Assembly: GCF_958301595.1 (NCBI RefSeq)
Contig: NZ_CATQJU010000001.1
Location: 682,001 to 746,000 of the forward strand
Direction of reading: 5' to 3'
Length of the DNA: 64,000 bases
Origin: Porphyromonas vaginalis
Lineage (GTDB): Bacteria; Bacteroidota; Bacteroidia; Bacteroidales; Porphyromonadaceae
Shown here: one piece after another, positions 1 through 8,174 of the stretch
Numbering within the stretch: position 1 is the first letter of the stretch
Layout of the letters: every line of letters starts with the position of its first letter
The notes under the pieces: generated by a model
What the model was told of the DNA's origin: nothing
Database searches by the model: none
What the model saw: the letters and a program-made list of their open reading frames with translations, nothing else
Translations under genes and position numbers: made by a program

Positions 1-1
1 T

Positions 2-28
2 GAGACTGTTGCAAAAATCAACAGGCTC
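2..28. repeat. Terminal fragment related to the 175-bp miniature element
   Basis: The window opens with gagactgttgca followed by a short complementary return (tcaacaggctc). This matches the hairpin-forming left end of the 175-bp elements at 12417 and 59430. The sequence after base 28 does not follow those copies, so this is a decayed or unrelated end, or the terminus of a related longer insertion sequence. Confidence 0.5.
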
Positions 29-162
29 TATTTGTAGGGAGGCTCGCAGTATCCAAACCATAACAGTCTATATTTATGGAGGATAGGTCCTCGGACTCAA
101 GTGCGAGAGAAGAAGACTTGGAAGAAATTTCAGCTCGAAGCAAAAAAAAGTGGGGCAAACGC

Positions 163-192
163 TTGCAGTGTTCAGAAAAAGTTGTACCTTTG
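163..192 (+). promoter_or_regulatory. Bacteroidetes-type promoter for tRNA-Lys
   Basis: TTG at 163-165, 19 bases, then TACCTTTG at 185-192. This fits the Bacteroidetes primary sigma consensus (TTG/TTTG near -33, TAnnTTTG near -7). It lies about 50 bases upstream of the tRNA. Confidence 0.75.
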
Positions 193-241
193 CATCACGG
201 TTCAGGAAGGAAGTCGCTGGTGACTCGCCTGAATGAGGATT

Positions 242-314
242 GACTTCGTAGCTCAGTTGGTAGAGCAACTGACTCTTAATCAGTGGGTCGAGGGTTCGAG
301 CCCCTCCGAGGTCA
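242..314 (+). tRNA. tRNA-Lys (anticodon CTT)
   Basis: The cloverleaf can be folded by eye. Acceptor arms gacttcg (242-248) and cgaggtc (307-313) pair with one G-U. The D arm contains gctcagttggtagagc, the anticodon loop is ctCTTaa within gactcttaatcagt, and the T arm contains gggttcgagccc. The discriminator is A at 314. No CCA is encoded, so it must be added enzymatically. A promoter lies upstream and a terminator hairpin follows at 337, so it is a single-gene unit. Confidence 0.95.
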
Positions 315-336
315 CAAGTGATACATCACTCTTATG

Positions 337-367
337 AATAGCTCCTTGCAGTGCGCAGGGAGCTATT
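337..367 (+). terminator. Intrinsic terminator after tRNA-Lys
   Basis: Arms aatagctccttgc and gcagggagctatt pair over 13 bp with one G-U pair and a short loop, followed by a T-rich stretch. Confidence 0.75.
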
Positions 368-431
368 TTCATTTTGGGGATTTACGAAGTCGAGGCTAAT
401 CGGAGGAGAGGATAGCTCGCTGCTTTTTCTG

Positions 432-439
432 TATCTTTG
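432..439 (+). promoter_or_regulatory. -7 element upstream of nfo
   Basis: TATCTTTG at 432-439, 36 bases before the nfo start codon. No clear TTG is visible at the expected upstream spacing, so the call rests on the -7 box and its position. Confidence 0.5.
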
Positions 440-474
440 CGAGAGTTAGGGTTATACGACTAACTGTTTTCATC

Positions 475-1332
475 ATGAGCTATACCAAACATCCTAATAA
501 ATATATCGGAGCGCATGTGAGCGCAGCTGGTGGCGTGGAGGAGGCTCCTCTGCGTGCTGGCGAACTGGGCGCGCGTGCCTTCGCATTCTTTCTCAAGAAC
601 CAGCGGCAGTGGAATGCTAAGCCCTACACCAAGGAGCAGATCGATGCTTTTATCGCCAACTGTGACCAGGTGGGCATACAGCGCGAGCATATCCTACCTC
701 ATGCGAGCTACCTATATAATATAGGTAATGCGGATGCTGCCAAGCGTCAGCGCAGTCGCCATGCGATGATCGATGAGATGCATCGCTGCGAGCAGTTGGG
801 GCTGAGCTTGCTCAACTTCCACCCAGGGAGTCACCTCAAGGAGATCTCTGAGGAGCAGTGTATGGAGTACATAGCCGCTGAGATGAATGCTGTGCTGGCC
901 GAGTCGGAGGGAGTTAAGCTGGTCTTGGAGAATGTGGCAGGTCAAGGGACCAACGTGGGCTACACCTTCGAGCAGCTCGCCTACATCATCTCGCTCGTTG
1001 AGGATACTAGCCGTGTGGGTGTCTGCATCGACACAGCGCACACGCTGGCGGCAGGCTATGAGATACGCACGGCCGATGGCTACACGGCTATGTGGCAAGC
1101 CTTCGACGATATCATCGGCTACGACAAGCTCTGCTCCATTCATCTGAATGATAGCAAGAAGGATTTGGGCACTCGTGTGGATCGTCATGAGTCTATTGGC
1201 AAGGGCTTTATGGGTACAGAGCTTTTCAAAATGCTGATGGACGACCCACATCTAGACAACATCCCGATCGTCCTAGAGACGCCCGTGCCTGAGCTCTGGG
1301 CGGAGGAGATCGCTTACCTCTATGCGCTCTAA
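475..1332 (+). CDS. nfo: Endonuclease IV (AP endonuclease)
   Basis: A 285-residue protein with the normal length and motifs of the Nfo/AP2 family, a TIM barrel with three zinc ions that cleaves DNA 5' of abasic sites in base-excision repair. Visible signatures include KYIGAHVSAAGGV at the N-terminus, LPHASYLYNIG near residue 74, FHPGSH, VLENVAGQG, CIDTAH, HLNDSK, DRHESIGKG and a terminal VLETP; these carry the zinc-binding His, Glu and Asp residues. The start is the ATG after a -7 box. The next gene begins 6 bases after the stop, so the two are probably co-transcribed. Confidence 0.95.
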   Translation: MSYTKHPNKYIGAHVSAAGGVEEAPLRAGELGARAFAFFLKNQRQWNAKPYTKEQIDAFIANCDQVGIQREHILPHASYLYNIGNADAAKRQRSRHAMIDEMHRCEQLGLSLLNFHPGSHLKEISEEQCMEYIAAEMNAVLAESEGVKLVLENVAGQGTNVGYTFEQLAYIISLVEDTSRVGVCIDTAHTLAAGYEIRTADGYTAMWQAFDDIIGYDKLCSIHLNDSKKDLGTRVDRHESIGKGFMGTELFKMLMDDPHLDNIPIVLETPVPELWAEEIAYLYAL

Positions 1333-1338
1333 TACACT

Positions 1339-1941
1339 ATGCTAACGAAGATCTATGCGGACACCCCCGACTACGCTGTGGTGCGTGAGGTGGTCCAATG
1401 CCTGGAGAGTGGCGGAGTGATTATCTACCCTACAGGTGTAGGCTATGCGCTTGGTTGCTCGGCGCTGAAGAAGCGTGCCGTGGAGCAGGTGTGCCAGATC
1501 AAAGGGGTAGACAGCAAGCGTCACACCTTGGCGATCATGTGCCAAGACCTAGGCGAGGTGGCTCAGTATGCTAAGCTGGGAGACGATACTTTTGCTCTGA
1601 TGAAGTCGGGCGAGTACGAGCCTGCTACCTATATACTGCCTCCGACGACGACGCTCCCGACGCCTTTTCGCCAACGCAAGGAGGTGGGCGTGCAGCTCTG
1701 CAAGCATCCCGTGACACGCATCATACTGGAGGAGCTGGAGGAGCCGCTCCTGACGGGCTCGCTGCCAGACCTGCCAGAGGGATACGACACGAACTACCTG
1801 ACCGACCCTGAGCTCATCGAGGAGTACTATGGGCATTTGGTGGACCTGATCATCGATGGAGGTGTGGCTCCTGGTGGTCATGGGGCGATCATCGACTGCA
1901 CGGGCGATACACCACAACTGCTCCGAGAGGGAACTATCTAA
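1339..1941 (+). CDS. YrdC/YciO/Sua5-family protein (threonylcarbamoyl-AMP synthase type)
   Basis: A 200-residue YrdC-fold protein. The family binds tRNA or nucleotides, and the YrdC/Sua5 members make threonylcarbamoyl-AMP for the t6A37 modification of tRNA. Visible are VVQCLESGGVIIYPTGVGYALG near the N-terminus and KGVDSKRHTLAIMC, corresponding to the substrate-binding Lys/Arg region. The classical S-A-N motif late in YrdC is not obvious (LLTGSLPDLP instead), which makes it look more like the less-characterised YciO subgroup. It sits 6 bases after nfo. Confidence 0.8.
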   Translation: MLTKIYADTPDYAVVREVVQCLESGGVIIYPTGVGYALGCSALKKRAVEQVCQIKGVDSKRHTLAIMCQDLGEVAQYAKLGDDTFALMKSGEYEPATYILPPTTTLPTPFRQRKEVGVQLCKHPVTRIILEELEEPLLTGSLPDLPEGYDTNYLTDPELIEEYYGHLVDLIIDGGVAPGGHGAIIDCTGDTPQLLREGTI

Positions 1942-1963
1942 AGCTATATAGCCACCACCATAT

Positions 1964-4345
1964 ATGTCTCATCCGCACCAGCAGCTCTCCACGCTTTTAG
2001 TTACCTTCCTGCTCCTTATCCTAGGAGCTGTGGGATGTGCCAAGCAATCTTCGCCAGAGGGAGGACCCTACGATATGACCCCGCCTCGTGTAGTGCGTTG
2101 CACGCCTGAGGAGGGTAGTACGCATGTTACGTCGCATCGTGTGCGCATCACTTTCGATGAGTACATACAACTTGAGCGAGGCGAGGATAAGGTGATCTAT
2201 TCACCACCACAGCGCATTCCGCCGAAGGCTTTGGTCAATCAGAAGCAGCTGGTCATCACGTACCAAGATAGCCTCATCGCGAACACGACCTACACGATCA
2301 ACTTCAATCGTGCTATCAAGGACTACAACGAGGGTAACTACATCGAGCAGTATGTCTACGCCTTTAGTACTGGCGATTATCTAGATACGATGCAGGTGGC
2401 GGGTCAAGTACTCGATGCCTACACGCTACAGCCGGTGCCGCGTATCCTAGCGGGTGTCTACGCGACGCCACTCCCTGTGGATACGCTAGACCGTCCGATG
2501 ACCCGCATGACTTATACGGACGATCAGGGGCGCTTTACCCTAGAGAACGTACGAGACGGAGCTTACTACGCCATCGCGCTCATCGATATGGATCGTAGCT
2601 ATAGCTACAACGCTCCGAACGAGAGCTTTGCGATCACGCCCGACAGCTTCCGCACCGAGGTGGTACACCGCTCGGCTCTCATGCCCGCCAAGGAAACAAA
2701 GGAGACAAAGGTGGACTCGCTTCGAAATACGGCCGACTCGTTGCAAAGTGTAGCCGACTCGCTGGGAGCGTCTGCAGATAGTTTGCTCTCTAAGGGGAAC
2801 GAGCCTACAGCATCGGCAGACAGTACTGCGGCGGCGACAGACAGCGTCTCGCCTTACGTCTACCTGCCTAACGATCTGGTGCTCCTCTTGACACGTCCGA
2901 AGACGAATCTTATCCGTCTCGAGCGACTTACGAGACGTGACTCGATGTCGCTCATGGCGACTTTTACAGAGCCTATTGATACGCTGCCACAGCTTACGAT
3001 CCTCTCGCCAGACTACCTGACGACCGCCACGAGCTACTATCCTGACCTCTCGACAGATCGTAAGAGTCTCGTCTACTGGCTCTCGCCTCACGACTCACTG
3101 GCAAGAGACTCCGTGGTGGTGGCATTTGCCTATCCTACGACTGACTCGATAGGTAGTCCGATCAATAAGCTCGACACGATGACGCTACAAGCACCTAGAG
3201 TGCAGGTTGCTAAGGCTAAAGCTAAGCCAAAGAAACAACCGAAGATAGCCACACCTCAGACGGCTAGCGACAGCCTCACTCAGGCGAGTGACTCCACCGC
3301 TCTAGCGGATCCAAAGAATGATCCGAGAGCTGTCACGCTCCTTTCGCTCGATGATATCAACAAAGAGACGTCCCGTGACTCCCTCTGGATTAGCTACGAT
3401 GTGCCGATCCTGGGCATTGACACGACCTTGGTACAGCTCGCTAAGTTGGTCGATTCGGTACCACAGCCTATCTCCTGTCAGTTAAGACCTGACAGCATAC
3501 GACGCTGTCGATGGCTGGTAGACTTTGCCAAAGAGCCTGGGACTACTTACCGACTCACCGTAGATACCGCTGCCATAACGGGACTCTATGGTGGTGTCAG
3601 TGCTCCGGCACAGAAGGATCTCAAGATCGCCTCTGCGGCCGAAGTGGGTTCTCTCGCAGTCACGCTCACAGGCTACCCCACGGAGAGTCCGCTCTACGTC
3701 TACCTACTCAGTAGTAAAGAGGAGGTGCTGGCGACTGCTCAGCCCGATAGTGCGGGCTTAGTCACCTTTACGGAGCTAGCTCCTGGAGCTTACTTCCTCA
3801 AGCTCTATGTGGACCTTAATGGCAATGGCGCTTGGGATGGTGGCGTCTACCCAGTGACTCCTCCTGAGCCTGTGCGCTATCTGCCTCAGACGGTGAATGT
3901 ACAGGCGCGCTTTGCCACGGAGCAGAAGTGGGCATACGATGGTACGCCCCTAGCAGAGCAGCGCCCGAAAGAGCTGGAGGGAGATAAGCAAGCTGAGGGA
4001 GAAGGCAGTCGTGCTAACACAGGCACAGAAAAGCGCGATCTCAACGTCGAGTATGCGCAGCGTATGCGAGAGCGCTACGGCAAGCGCTGGAATCCGACAG
4101 ATCGTGAGCGTAAGATCATGGGACTCCCCTCACGTGCCGAGGAGCGAGAGGCGCGAGCGCGTGGCGAAAATGTAGAGATAGGCGCTCCTCCTAAGGAACA
4201 GGAGAAGGGGCAAGACAACAAGCAGGGCAAGACTCAGACGCAGCCCTTCGGCACTGGAAGTGGCTCGCCTCTTCGTAACAATCCGACCACAACACGGCAG
4301 TCTGCCGGCAACCTACAAGGTCGCTCCCAGACGATCACTCGCTAA
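1964..4345 (+). CDS. Large Ig-like-domain lipoprotein
   Basis: A 793-residue protein. The N-terminus is a lipoprotein signal (LLILGAVGC, lipidated Cys near residue 25). It is followed by a bacterial Ig-like (Big_5/SbsA type) domain beginning PPRVVRCTPEEGSTHV. The middle contains low-complexity Ser/Asp/Ala repeats (ADSLQSVADSLGASADS type) that look like flexible spacers. The C-terminus is Gln/Lys/Arg-rich and probably disordered. Proteins of this architecture are widespread in Bacteroidales as putative outer-membrane or periplasmic lipoproteins with no defined function. This one is longer than is usual for the family because of the linkers and tail. It lies 22 bases after the YrdC gene and may share its transcript. 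Confidence 0.8.
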   Translation: MSHPHQQLSTLLVTFLLLILGAVGCAKQSSPEGGPYDMTPPRVVRCTPEEGSTHVTSHRVRITFDEYIQLERGEDKVIYSPPQRIPPKALVNQKQLVITYQDSLIANTTYTINFNRAIKDYNEGNYIEQYVYAFSTGDYLDTMQVAGQVLDAYTLQPVPRILAGVYATPLPVDTLDRPMTRMTYTDDQGRFTLENVRDGAYYAIALIDMDRSYSYNAPNESFAITPDSFRTEVVHRSALMPAKETKETKVDSLRNTADSLQSVADSLGASADSLLSKGNEPTASADSTAAATDSVSPYVYLPNDLVLLLTRPKTNLIRLERLTRRDSMSLMATFTEPIDTLPQLTILSPDYLTTATSYYPDLSTDRKSLVYWLSPHDSLARDSVVVAFAYPTTDSIGSPINKLDTMTLQAPRVQVAKAKAKPKKQPKIATPQTASDSLTQASDSTALADPKNDPRAVTLLSLDDINKETSRDSLWISYDVPILGIDTTLVQLAKLVDSVPQPISCQLRPDSIRRCRWLVDFAKEPGTTYRLTVDTAAITGLYGGVSAPAQKDLKIASAAEVGSLAVTLTGYPTESPLYVYLLSSKEEVLATAQPDSAGLVTFTELAPGAYFLKLYVDLNGNGAWDGGVYPVTPPEPVRYLPQTVNVQARFATEQKWAYDGTPLAEQRPKELEGDKQAEGEGSRANTGTEKRDLNVEYAQRMRERYGKRWNPTDRERKIMGLPSRAEEREARARGENVEIGAPPKEQEKGQDNKQGKTQTQPFGTGSGSPLRNNPTTTRQSAGNLQGRSQTITR

Positions 4346-4346
4346 A

Positions 4347-4749
4347 TACTGCTGTCCGGTAAAAGCTTTTTGAGGGGGGAATCGAGTAGATCTTCCTGCA
4401 GAAATGAGCTAACCTCTAACCTCTAATCTCTATTTACATATCTTTACGGGGGAATTCGTCCGATTCCCTTCTTTCTCGAATATCCACGTGGGGAATCTCA
4501 AATCTCCACGTGGATATTTTTTCTTTTCCACGTGGGGGCGAATCATTTCCTCCGAAGTTTCATTTGATTCCTCCGAAGTTTCATTTCATTCTTCCGAGGA
4601 ATTTTTTATTCCCCACGTGGAGATTTTGAAATATCCACGTGGAAATCACTTTTCCCCGACACGGCGCCGTTTCGATGTGTAGTTGGATCTAAATTATTGT
4701 AGCAAGCCGCCATTGATGTGCCCTTTCAAACTTTTATCGGACAGCAATA
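4347..4749. mobile_element. 403-bp composite element with inverted repeats enclosing a CACGTG core
   Basis: The ends tactgctgtccggtaaaag (4347-) and the complement of cttttatcggacagcaata (-4749) form 19-bp terminal inverted repeats with two mismatches. Outside them are ctcgctaaa (4338-4346) and ctcactaaa (4750-4758), a 9-base direct repeat with one mismatch, like a target-site duplication. The left copy overlaps the stop codon of the preceding gene. The left arm (gaatcgagtagatc, ctgcagaaa) is shared with the smaller element at 16875. The interior carries a CACGTG repeat core. There is no transposase, so this is a non-autonomous element or an element invaded by the core. Confidence 0.6.
4411..4718 (+). 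repeat. CACGTG modular intergenic repeat, copy 1
   Basis: Five CCACGTGG palindromes start at 4484, 4506, 4528, 4613 and 4635, with spacings of 22, 22, 85 and 22. The 85-base gap holds a direct repeat of TCCGAAGTTTCATTT-type units starting at 4551, 4572 and 4593 (21-base period). The left lead is a degenerate ctctaacct/ctctaatct tract followed by the conserved tttacatatctttacgggg. The right end is the conserved cacttttccccgacac and ctaaattattg. Short ORFs across it have no coding character. Confidence 0.8.
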
Positions 4750-4783
4750 CTCACTAAAGGCTTTTATCTAGGAAATAGGGGGA

Positions 4784-5770
4784 TCACTCCATCATCGCGT
4801 AGACCAACGTATGCTGGAGGGTGGGCAGTGCTGCGAGCAGCTGATCGGGTGTGAGCGGGTTGATGAGACGATCGTTAGGACGCGGTGCGAAGAGTAGCTG
4901 GCGACGCTGGCGCAAGACGCAGTAGCGACCGCTATTCGTCGGGATTTGCTCATCGAGCAGGTCGAAGACGATGCGTTGCTCATCGTGATAAAGCGCAGCG
5001 GGGAGGAGCGGATCCTCTTCTAGCACGCCCAGCTCAATAGCCCACGTTAGCAGCTCAGCGATGCGCAGTGGACGCAACATACCAAAGGGCGCGGACAGGT
5101 CAAAGGCTCCGTCGGCTGGCTCCTCTGCTGGAGGGATGGCTAGGACGCTTTGCGTCTCTCCCTCGGCATCTCTATAATAATAGTAGGTTCTTTCTCCAAT
5201 CGTGCCTATGCTTCCGTCCTCAAGTGCTAAGCTCTCTCGGAGCGTGCGCCACTGAAGGTAACTATGCGTGACGGTAGGGTGTTGCTCGGCGAGTGCTGCC
5301 TGCCAACTTCGGTAGTGCTGCCAAGCTTCAATAGATGGGAGGTCTGAGGGTTTCGCCTCTGGCGTGGGGGTGCATCGCTTGCCATAGAGCGTGGCGTAGC
5401 CCATCTTGCGGTAAAACTGGTAGAGCCACTCCTCGGCCGGTATGAGGAAGGCGCAGAGACAACCCTCTCGCCACATCTGCTGGTGACTTGCTTGCATGAG
5501 GTGCTGTACGAGTCCTTTGCCCCGCTGGTCACTCGCGGTGGCTGCGCCTGAGATGTAACCAGCGCGCCAGCACTGGTCACGGTAGCGCATCAGGTAGGGG
5601 AGGTACTGCACATGACTGAGTGCTTGGCTCTGGTCTAGAGCGGTGAGCAGATGGGTGCGACGTGGGTCAAAGGTAGTACGACTATAGAGCGCGATAAAGT
5701 CCTCGCTATCCCCAAAGGTGGTGCGCCAGATCTCCTCGTAGAGTCGTTGCGTCTCTGCCTTTAGTCTCAT
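4784..5770 (-). CDS. GNAT-family N-acetyltransferase
   Basis: A 328-residue protein. The segment around residues 70-125 has the GNAT acetyl-CoA binding pattern (AGYISGAATASDQRGKGLVQHLM, then FYRKMGYATLYG), with the R-G-K-G loop that contacts the CoA pyrophosphate. The length and two-part layout, with an acetyltransferase domain followed by about 180 further residues, resemble Eis-type GNAT proteins; the substrate cannot be told. It is the last gene of the minus-strand operon and starts 2 bases after the DUF2156 gene stops. Confidence 0.75.
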   Translation of the reverse strand: MRLKAETQRLYEEIWRTTFGDSEDFIALYSRTTFDPRRTHLLTALDQSQALSHVQYLPYLMRYRDQCWRAGYISGAATASDQRGKGLVQHLMQASHQQMWREGCLCAFLIPAEEWLYQFYRKMGYATLYGKRCTPTPEAKPSDLPSIEAWQHYRSWQAALAEQHPTVTHSYLQWRTLRESLALEDGSIGTIGERTYYYYRDAEGETQSVLAIPPAEEPADGAFDLSAPFGMLRPLRIAELLTWAIELGVLEEDPLLPAALYHDEQRIVFDLLDEQIPTNSGRYCVLRQRRQLLFAPRPNDRLINPLTPDQLLAALPTLQHTLVYAMME

Positions 5771-5772
5771 GG

Positions 5773-6714
5773 TTAGGACTCCAGCTCACCAGCCCACTCT
5801 GGGCGACGCCACACGCAGGTGTGCTTCACGAGGCGTACTTCAGGACGATAAGACTCTTTTGCCTTACGCAAGCCGGGCAGCCCGAGGTCTTCCTCCCGAT
5901 TGACATAAGTGTACTGCTCAGGGATGCTGCGAGCGAACTCACGATTGATGATCGTATAGGCGCCGTCGATGTCGGTGCGCGCCTTCTCGATATGCACGTC
6001 AAAGGTGTCCTCCGTGATGGGCGATCCCAGTGTAAAGGCAACGATCTCGCCGCCGATCTCGATCATACCGCCACGCATCTCCAGCGCCTCGTAGTTGTCG
6101 AGGAATCGCTGTATGACCTTTCGCTCCACATGCAGACTAGGGTCAGGCTCGCCCGTCGCTTCGGCATGCGCCAGCCACTCATCGGCAAAGTGTGCGACAC
6201 GCTCCAGATCGTCTGTGGTGATGGGCAGGTAGCGGTAGTCGGGGTAGGTAGCTTCGAAGCGGTTGATGTGATTGCGCTTCGACTGAAGCTTCTTGCCATT
6301 GAGCCGTGCGAGCTTGTCTCTGAGATAGACGTAGTCGATGTAGTCATCGTCTTGGATATGGACAAATTCATCGGGAAAGAGCTTCTCCAGTCGCTCCTTG
6401 CAACTCGAAGTCACGCCCATGAAGACGAGTGGATAAGCTTCCCGCTCGGAGATCTCCATGAGCTCCTTGATGGTCATCGTCCACGAGTTGTCGTCACGAC
6501 AGAAGGGGCAGAGGTATACGGGGTGGTCTCGGCGTGGGGAGCGAAAGCGGATCACCAGCGTCTGTGTGCCACCGATAGCCCACGAAGTCTCGTACTGCAC
6601 CGCCCAGCCATAAAGGTTGGCAAAGGAGATATCGCAGATAGGCTCTGCAGCATAATATATATAAGGAAAGACTGTGGAGCGGTCGGCTACATCAATCTGT
6701 CTAAAAGGGGTCAT
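5773..6714 (-). CDS. DUF2156 protein (aminoacyl/lysyltransferase-like domain)
   Basis: A 313-residue protein matching the DUF2156 family (GNAT-like fold related to the C-terminal catalytic domain of phosphatidylglycerol lysyltransferases). Recognisable parts are DISFANLYGW near the N-terminus, RDKLARLNGKKLQSKRNHINRF in the middle (the usual K-x-x-x-K/R-N motif) and VNREEDLGLPGLRKAKESYRP at the C-terminus. No membrane segment is visible, so this is the soluble form common in Bacteroidales. Its substrate is not known. It is packed between sufE and the GNAT gene. Confidence 0.8.
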   Translation of the reverse strand: MTPFRQIDVADRSTVFPYIYYAAEPICDISFANLYGWAVQYETSWAIGGTQTLVIRFRSPRRDHPVYLCPFCRDDNSWTMTIKELMEISEREAYPLVFMGVTSSCKERLEKLFPDEFVHIQDDDYIDYVYLRDKLARLNGKKLQSKRNHINRFEATYPDYRYLPITTDDLERVAHFADEWLAHAEATGEPDPSLHVERKVIQRFLDNYEALEMRGGMIEIGGEIVAFTLGSPITEDTFDVHIEKARTDIDGAYTIINREFARSIPEQYTYVNREEDLGLPGLRKAKESYRPEVRLVKHTCVWRRPEWAGELES

Positions 6715-6724
6715 AATCTATCTC

Positions 6725-7144
6725 TTAGAGGCTCAGAAACTCCTGAGCACGTCGTCTGATCGTCTCATACATCGACTGAAGCCCGTTGCTCCGTGTCGGT
6801 GAGAGGTGTGACTGGAGTCCCAGTCGGTCAATGAAGTAGAGAGGTGTCTCTACGATAGCCTGCGCAGGCTGATCATTGTAGCAGTAGAGGAGCATAGCGG
6901 CAATGCCCTTGGTGATGAGCGCATCGCTATCTGCCTTGAGGTGTAGCGTGCCGTCTTCCTGTGGAGCAATGATGATCCACACCCGGCTCTGACAGCCGTC
7001 GATGAGATTTTCGCTCGTATGCTCCGCATCATCGACAGGCTCCAACTGGTCGCCCAGATCGATGATCATTTGGTAGCGATCCATCCAGTCGTCTACCAGT
7101 TCAAACTGTGAGATGAGCTCCTCTTGTCGTTCGTCTATAGTCAT
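6725..7144 (-). CDS. sufE: SufE-family cysteine desulfuration protein
   Basis: A 139-residue SufE-like protein. The family takes a persulfide from the SufS desulfurase and stimulates Fe-S cluster assembly. The active-site cysteine lies in the conserved LIDGCQSRVW segment near residue 50. The N-terminal helix (ERQEELISQFELVDDWMDRYQMIIDLG) and the end (GLQSHLSPTRSNGLQSMYETIRR) match the family. No suf genes are adjacent; it sits inside a mixed operon. Confidence 0.9.
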   Translation of the reverse strand: MTIDERQEELISQFELVDDWMDRYQMIIDLGDQLEPVDDAEHTSENLIDGCQSRVWIIIAPQEDGTLHLKADSDALITKGIAAMLLYCYNDQPAQAIVETPLYFIDRLGLQSHLSPTRSNGLQSMYETIRRRAQEFLSL

Positions 7145-7160
7145 AAGTTGATAAGTCTAA

Positions 7161-8153
7161 TCAGTGAGCATCTAGATCTTTGAGCACCGCCATGACGGTA
7201 TGCCCGACAGCTCCCAGCGTCTCTGCCGAGATGTTGCTCATGTTATCTTGTAGTGTGTGCCAATAGGGGGCAAAGCCCTCGTCGCTCCGTGGATCGTAAT
7301 TGACAATATCAATGCAGGGGATGCCGAGATTGCGAATCACGGGCACATGGTCGTCGGTCAAGCCCCCACCGTCAGCTTGGTAAAAGTAGGATCCGTAGCC
7401 TAGTTCGACCGCTTTGCTCCACACTTTCGTAAGTAGCTGCGGTGCGTAGCTCTTGGAGAAGTACTCCCAGTAGAAGGTCGCATCACGTCCGCCTACCATA
7501 TCTAGCAGGATGCCGCCCATCGCTTGGTAGTCAGCCACGTGCGGATTCTTGCTCCAGTAGGTAGAGCCTAGACACCAGCTCTCCTCGTCTGAGTAAGCAC
7601 CGTAGTCCTCTCCATCGAAGAGCACGATGTCCACGCCGATCGTCTGAGGCGGCGCGACACTGCCTAGTAGCCGAGCCACCTCAAGTAGGACGCCTACGCC
7701 ACTAGCTCCATCGTCTGCGCCAAGGATTGGCTGCGTATGGTTGGCAGCATTAGGATCTTTGTCGGCCCAGGGACGTGTATCCCAGTGCGCCATGAGGAGG
7801 ATGCGTTGCGAGGCAGAGGGGTTGTACGAAGCGATCAGATTGGTCAGCGGAAGCTTCGTCCCATCATGTGCTGTCGCCTCAAAGCTTTGCTCCACAACCG
7901 TGGCACCGTACTGTGTCAGCTGCTCTTTCATCCACGCAAGACAAGCGGTATGTCCCGGAGATCCTGGGACTCGAGTCCCGAAGGCGACCTGCTTGGCCAC
8001 AAAGTTGTACGCACTATCCGCCTCAAATGGCGTAGCCACGCGGGGCGTCTCCTGCTCCTCCTGATTCGTTTGCTGGCTCTGCTGGTCCTTATTGCAAGAA
8101 AGCAGCAATAGGCCGAAAAGTAGCGGTAAGATATATTGTGTGATACGTATCAT
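7161..8153 (-). CDS. M28-family glutaminyl-peptide cyclotransferase lipoprotein
   Basis: A 330-residue protein with a lipoprotein signal (LLLLSC, Cys20) and an M28 zinc-hydrolase domain. Candidate zinc or catalytic residues are H123/D125 (AHWDTRPW), D147-D148 (GADDGASG), E182 (FDGED), D268-H269 (TDDHV) and H299 (YWHTLQDN). The single-zinc pattern and the YWHT..DN motif are those of type II glutaminyl cyclases, which convert N-terminal Gln to pyroglutamate. In Porphyromonas a homologous enzyme processes the many secreted proteins whose mature N-terminus is Gln. That several signal peptides in this window end in ..AQ or ..GQ fits such a role (inference). Confidence 0.85.
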   Translation of the reverse strand: MIRITQYILPLLFGLLLLSCNKDQQSQQTNQEEQETPRVATPFEADSAYNFVAKQVAFGTRVPGSPGHTACLAWMKEQLTQYGATVVEQSFEATAHDGTKLPLTNLIASYNPSASQRILLMAHWDTRPWADKDPNAANHTQPILGADDGASGVGVLLEVARLLGSVAPPQTIGVDIVLFDGEDYGAYSDEESWCLGSTYWSKNPHVADYQAMGGILLDMVGGRDATFYWEYFSKSYAPQLLTKVWSKAVELGYGSYFYQADGGGLTDDHVPVIRNLGIPCIDIVNYDPRSDEGFAPYWHTLQDNMSNISAETLGAVGHTVMAVLKDLDAH

Positions 8154-8174
8154 AAGAATTAAAAGCTAAGTGGG

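Noticed and set aside
712-1251. 179-codon minus-strand ORF
   Set aside because: Antisense shadow of endonuclease IV.
4484-4642. Regularly spaced CCACGTGG repeats as a CRISPR array
   Set aside because: The repeat is only 8 bp, the spacers are 14 bases and shared between loci, and there are no cas genes.
4488-4682. Short ORF across CACGTG repeat copy 1, similar to one at 24600-24794
   Set aside because: The similarity comes from the repeat DNA itself. Codons shift with indels between copies, there is no ribosome-binding or promoter context, and the same repeat in other copies is not open in this frame.
5821-6759. 312-codon plus-strand ORF
   Set aside because: It lies entirely opposite the DUF2156 gene and the end of sufE, which have clear family motifs. 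The plus frame has none.
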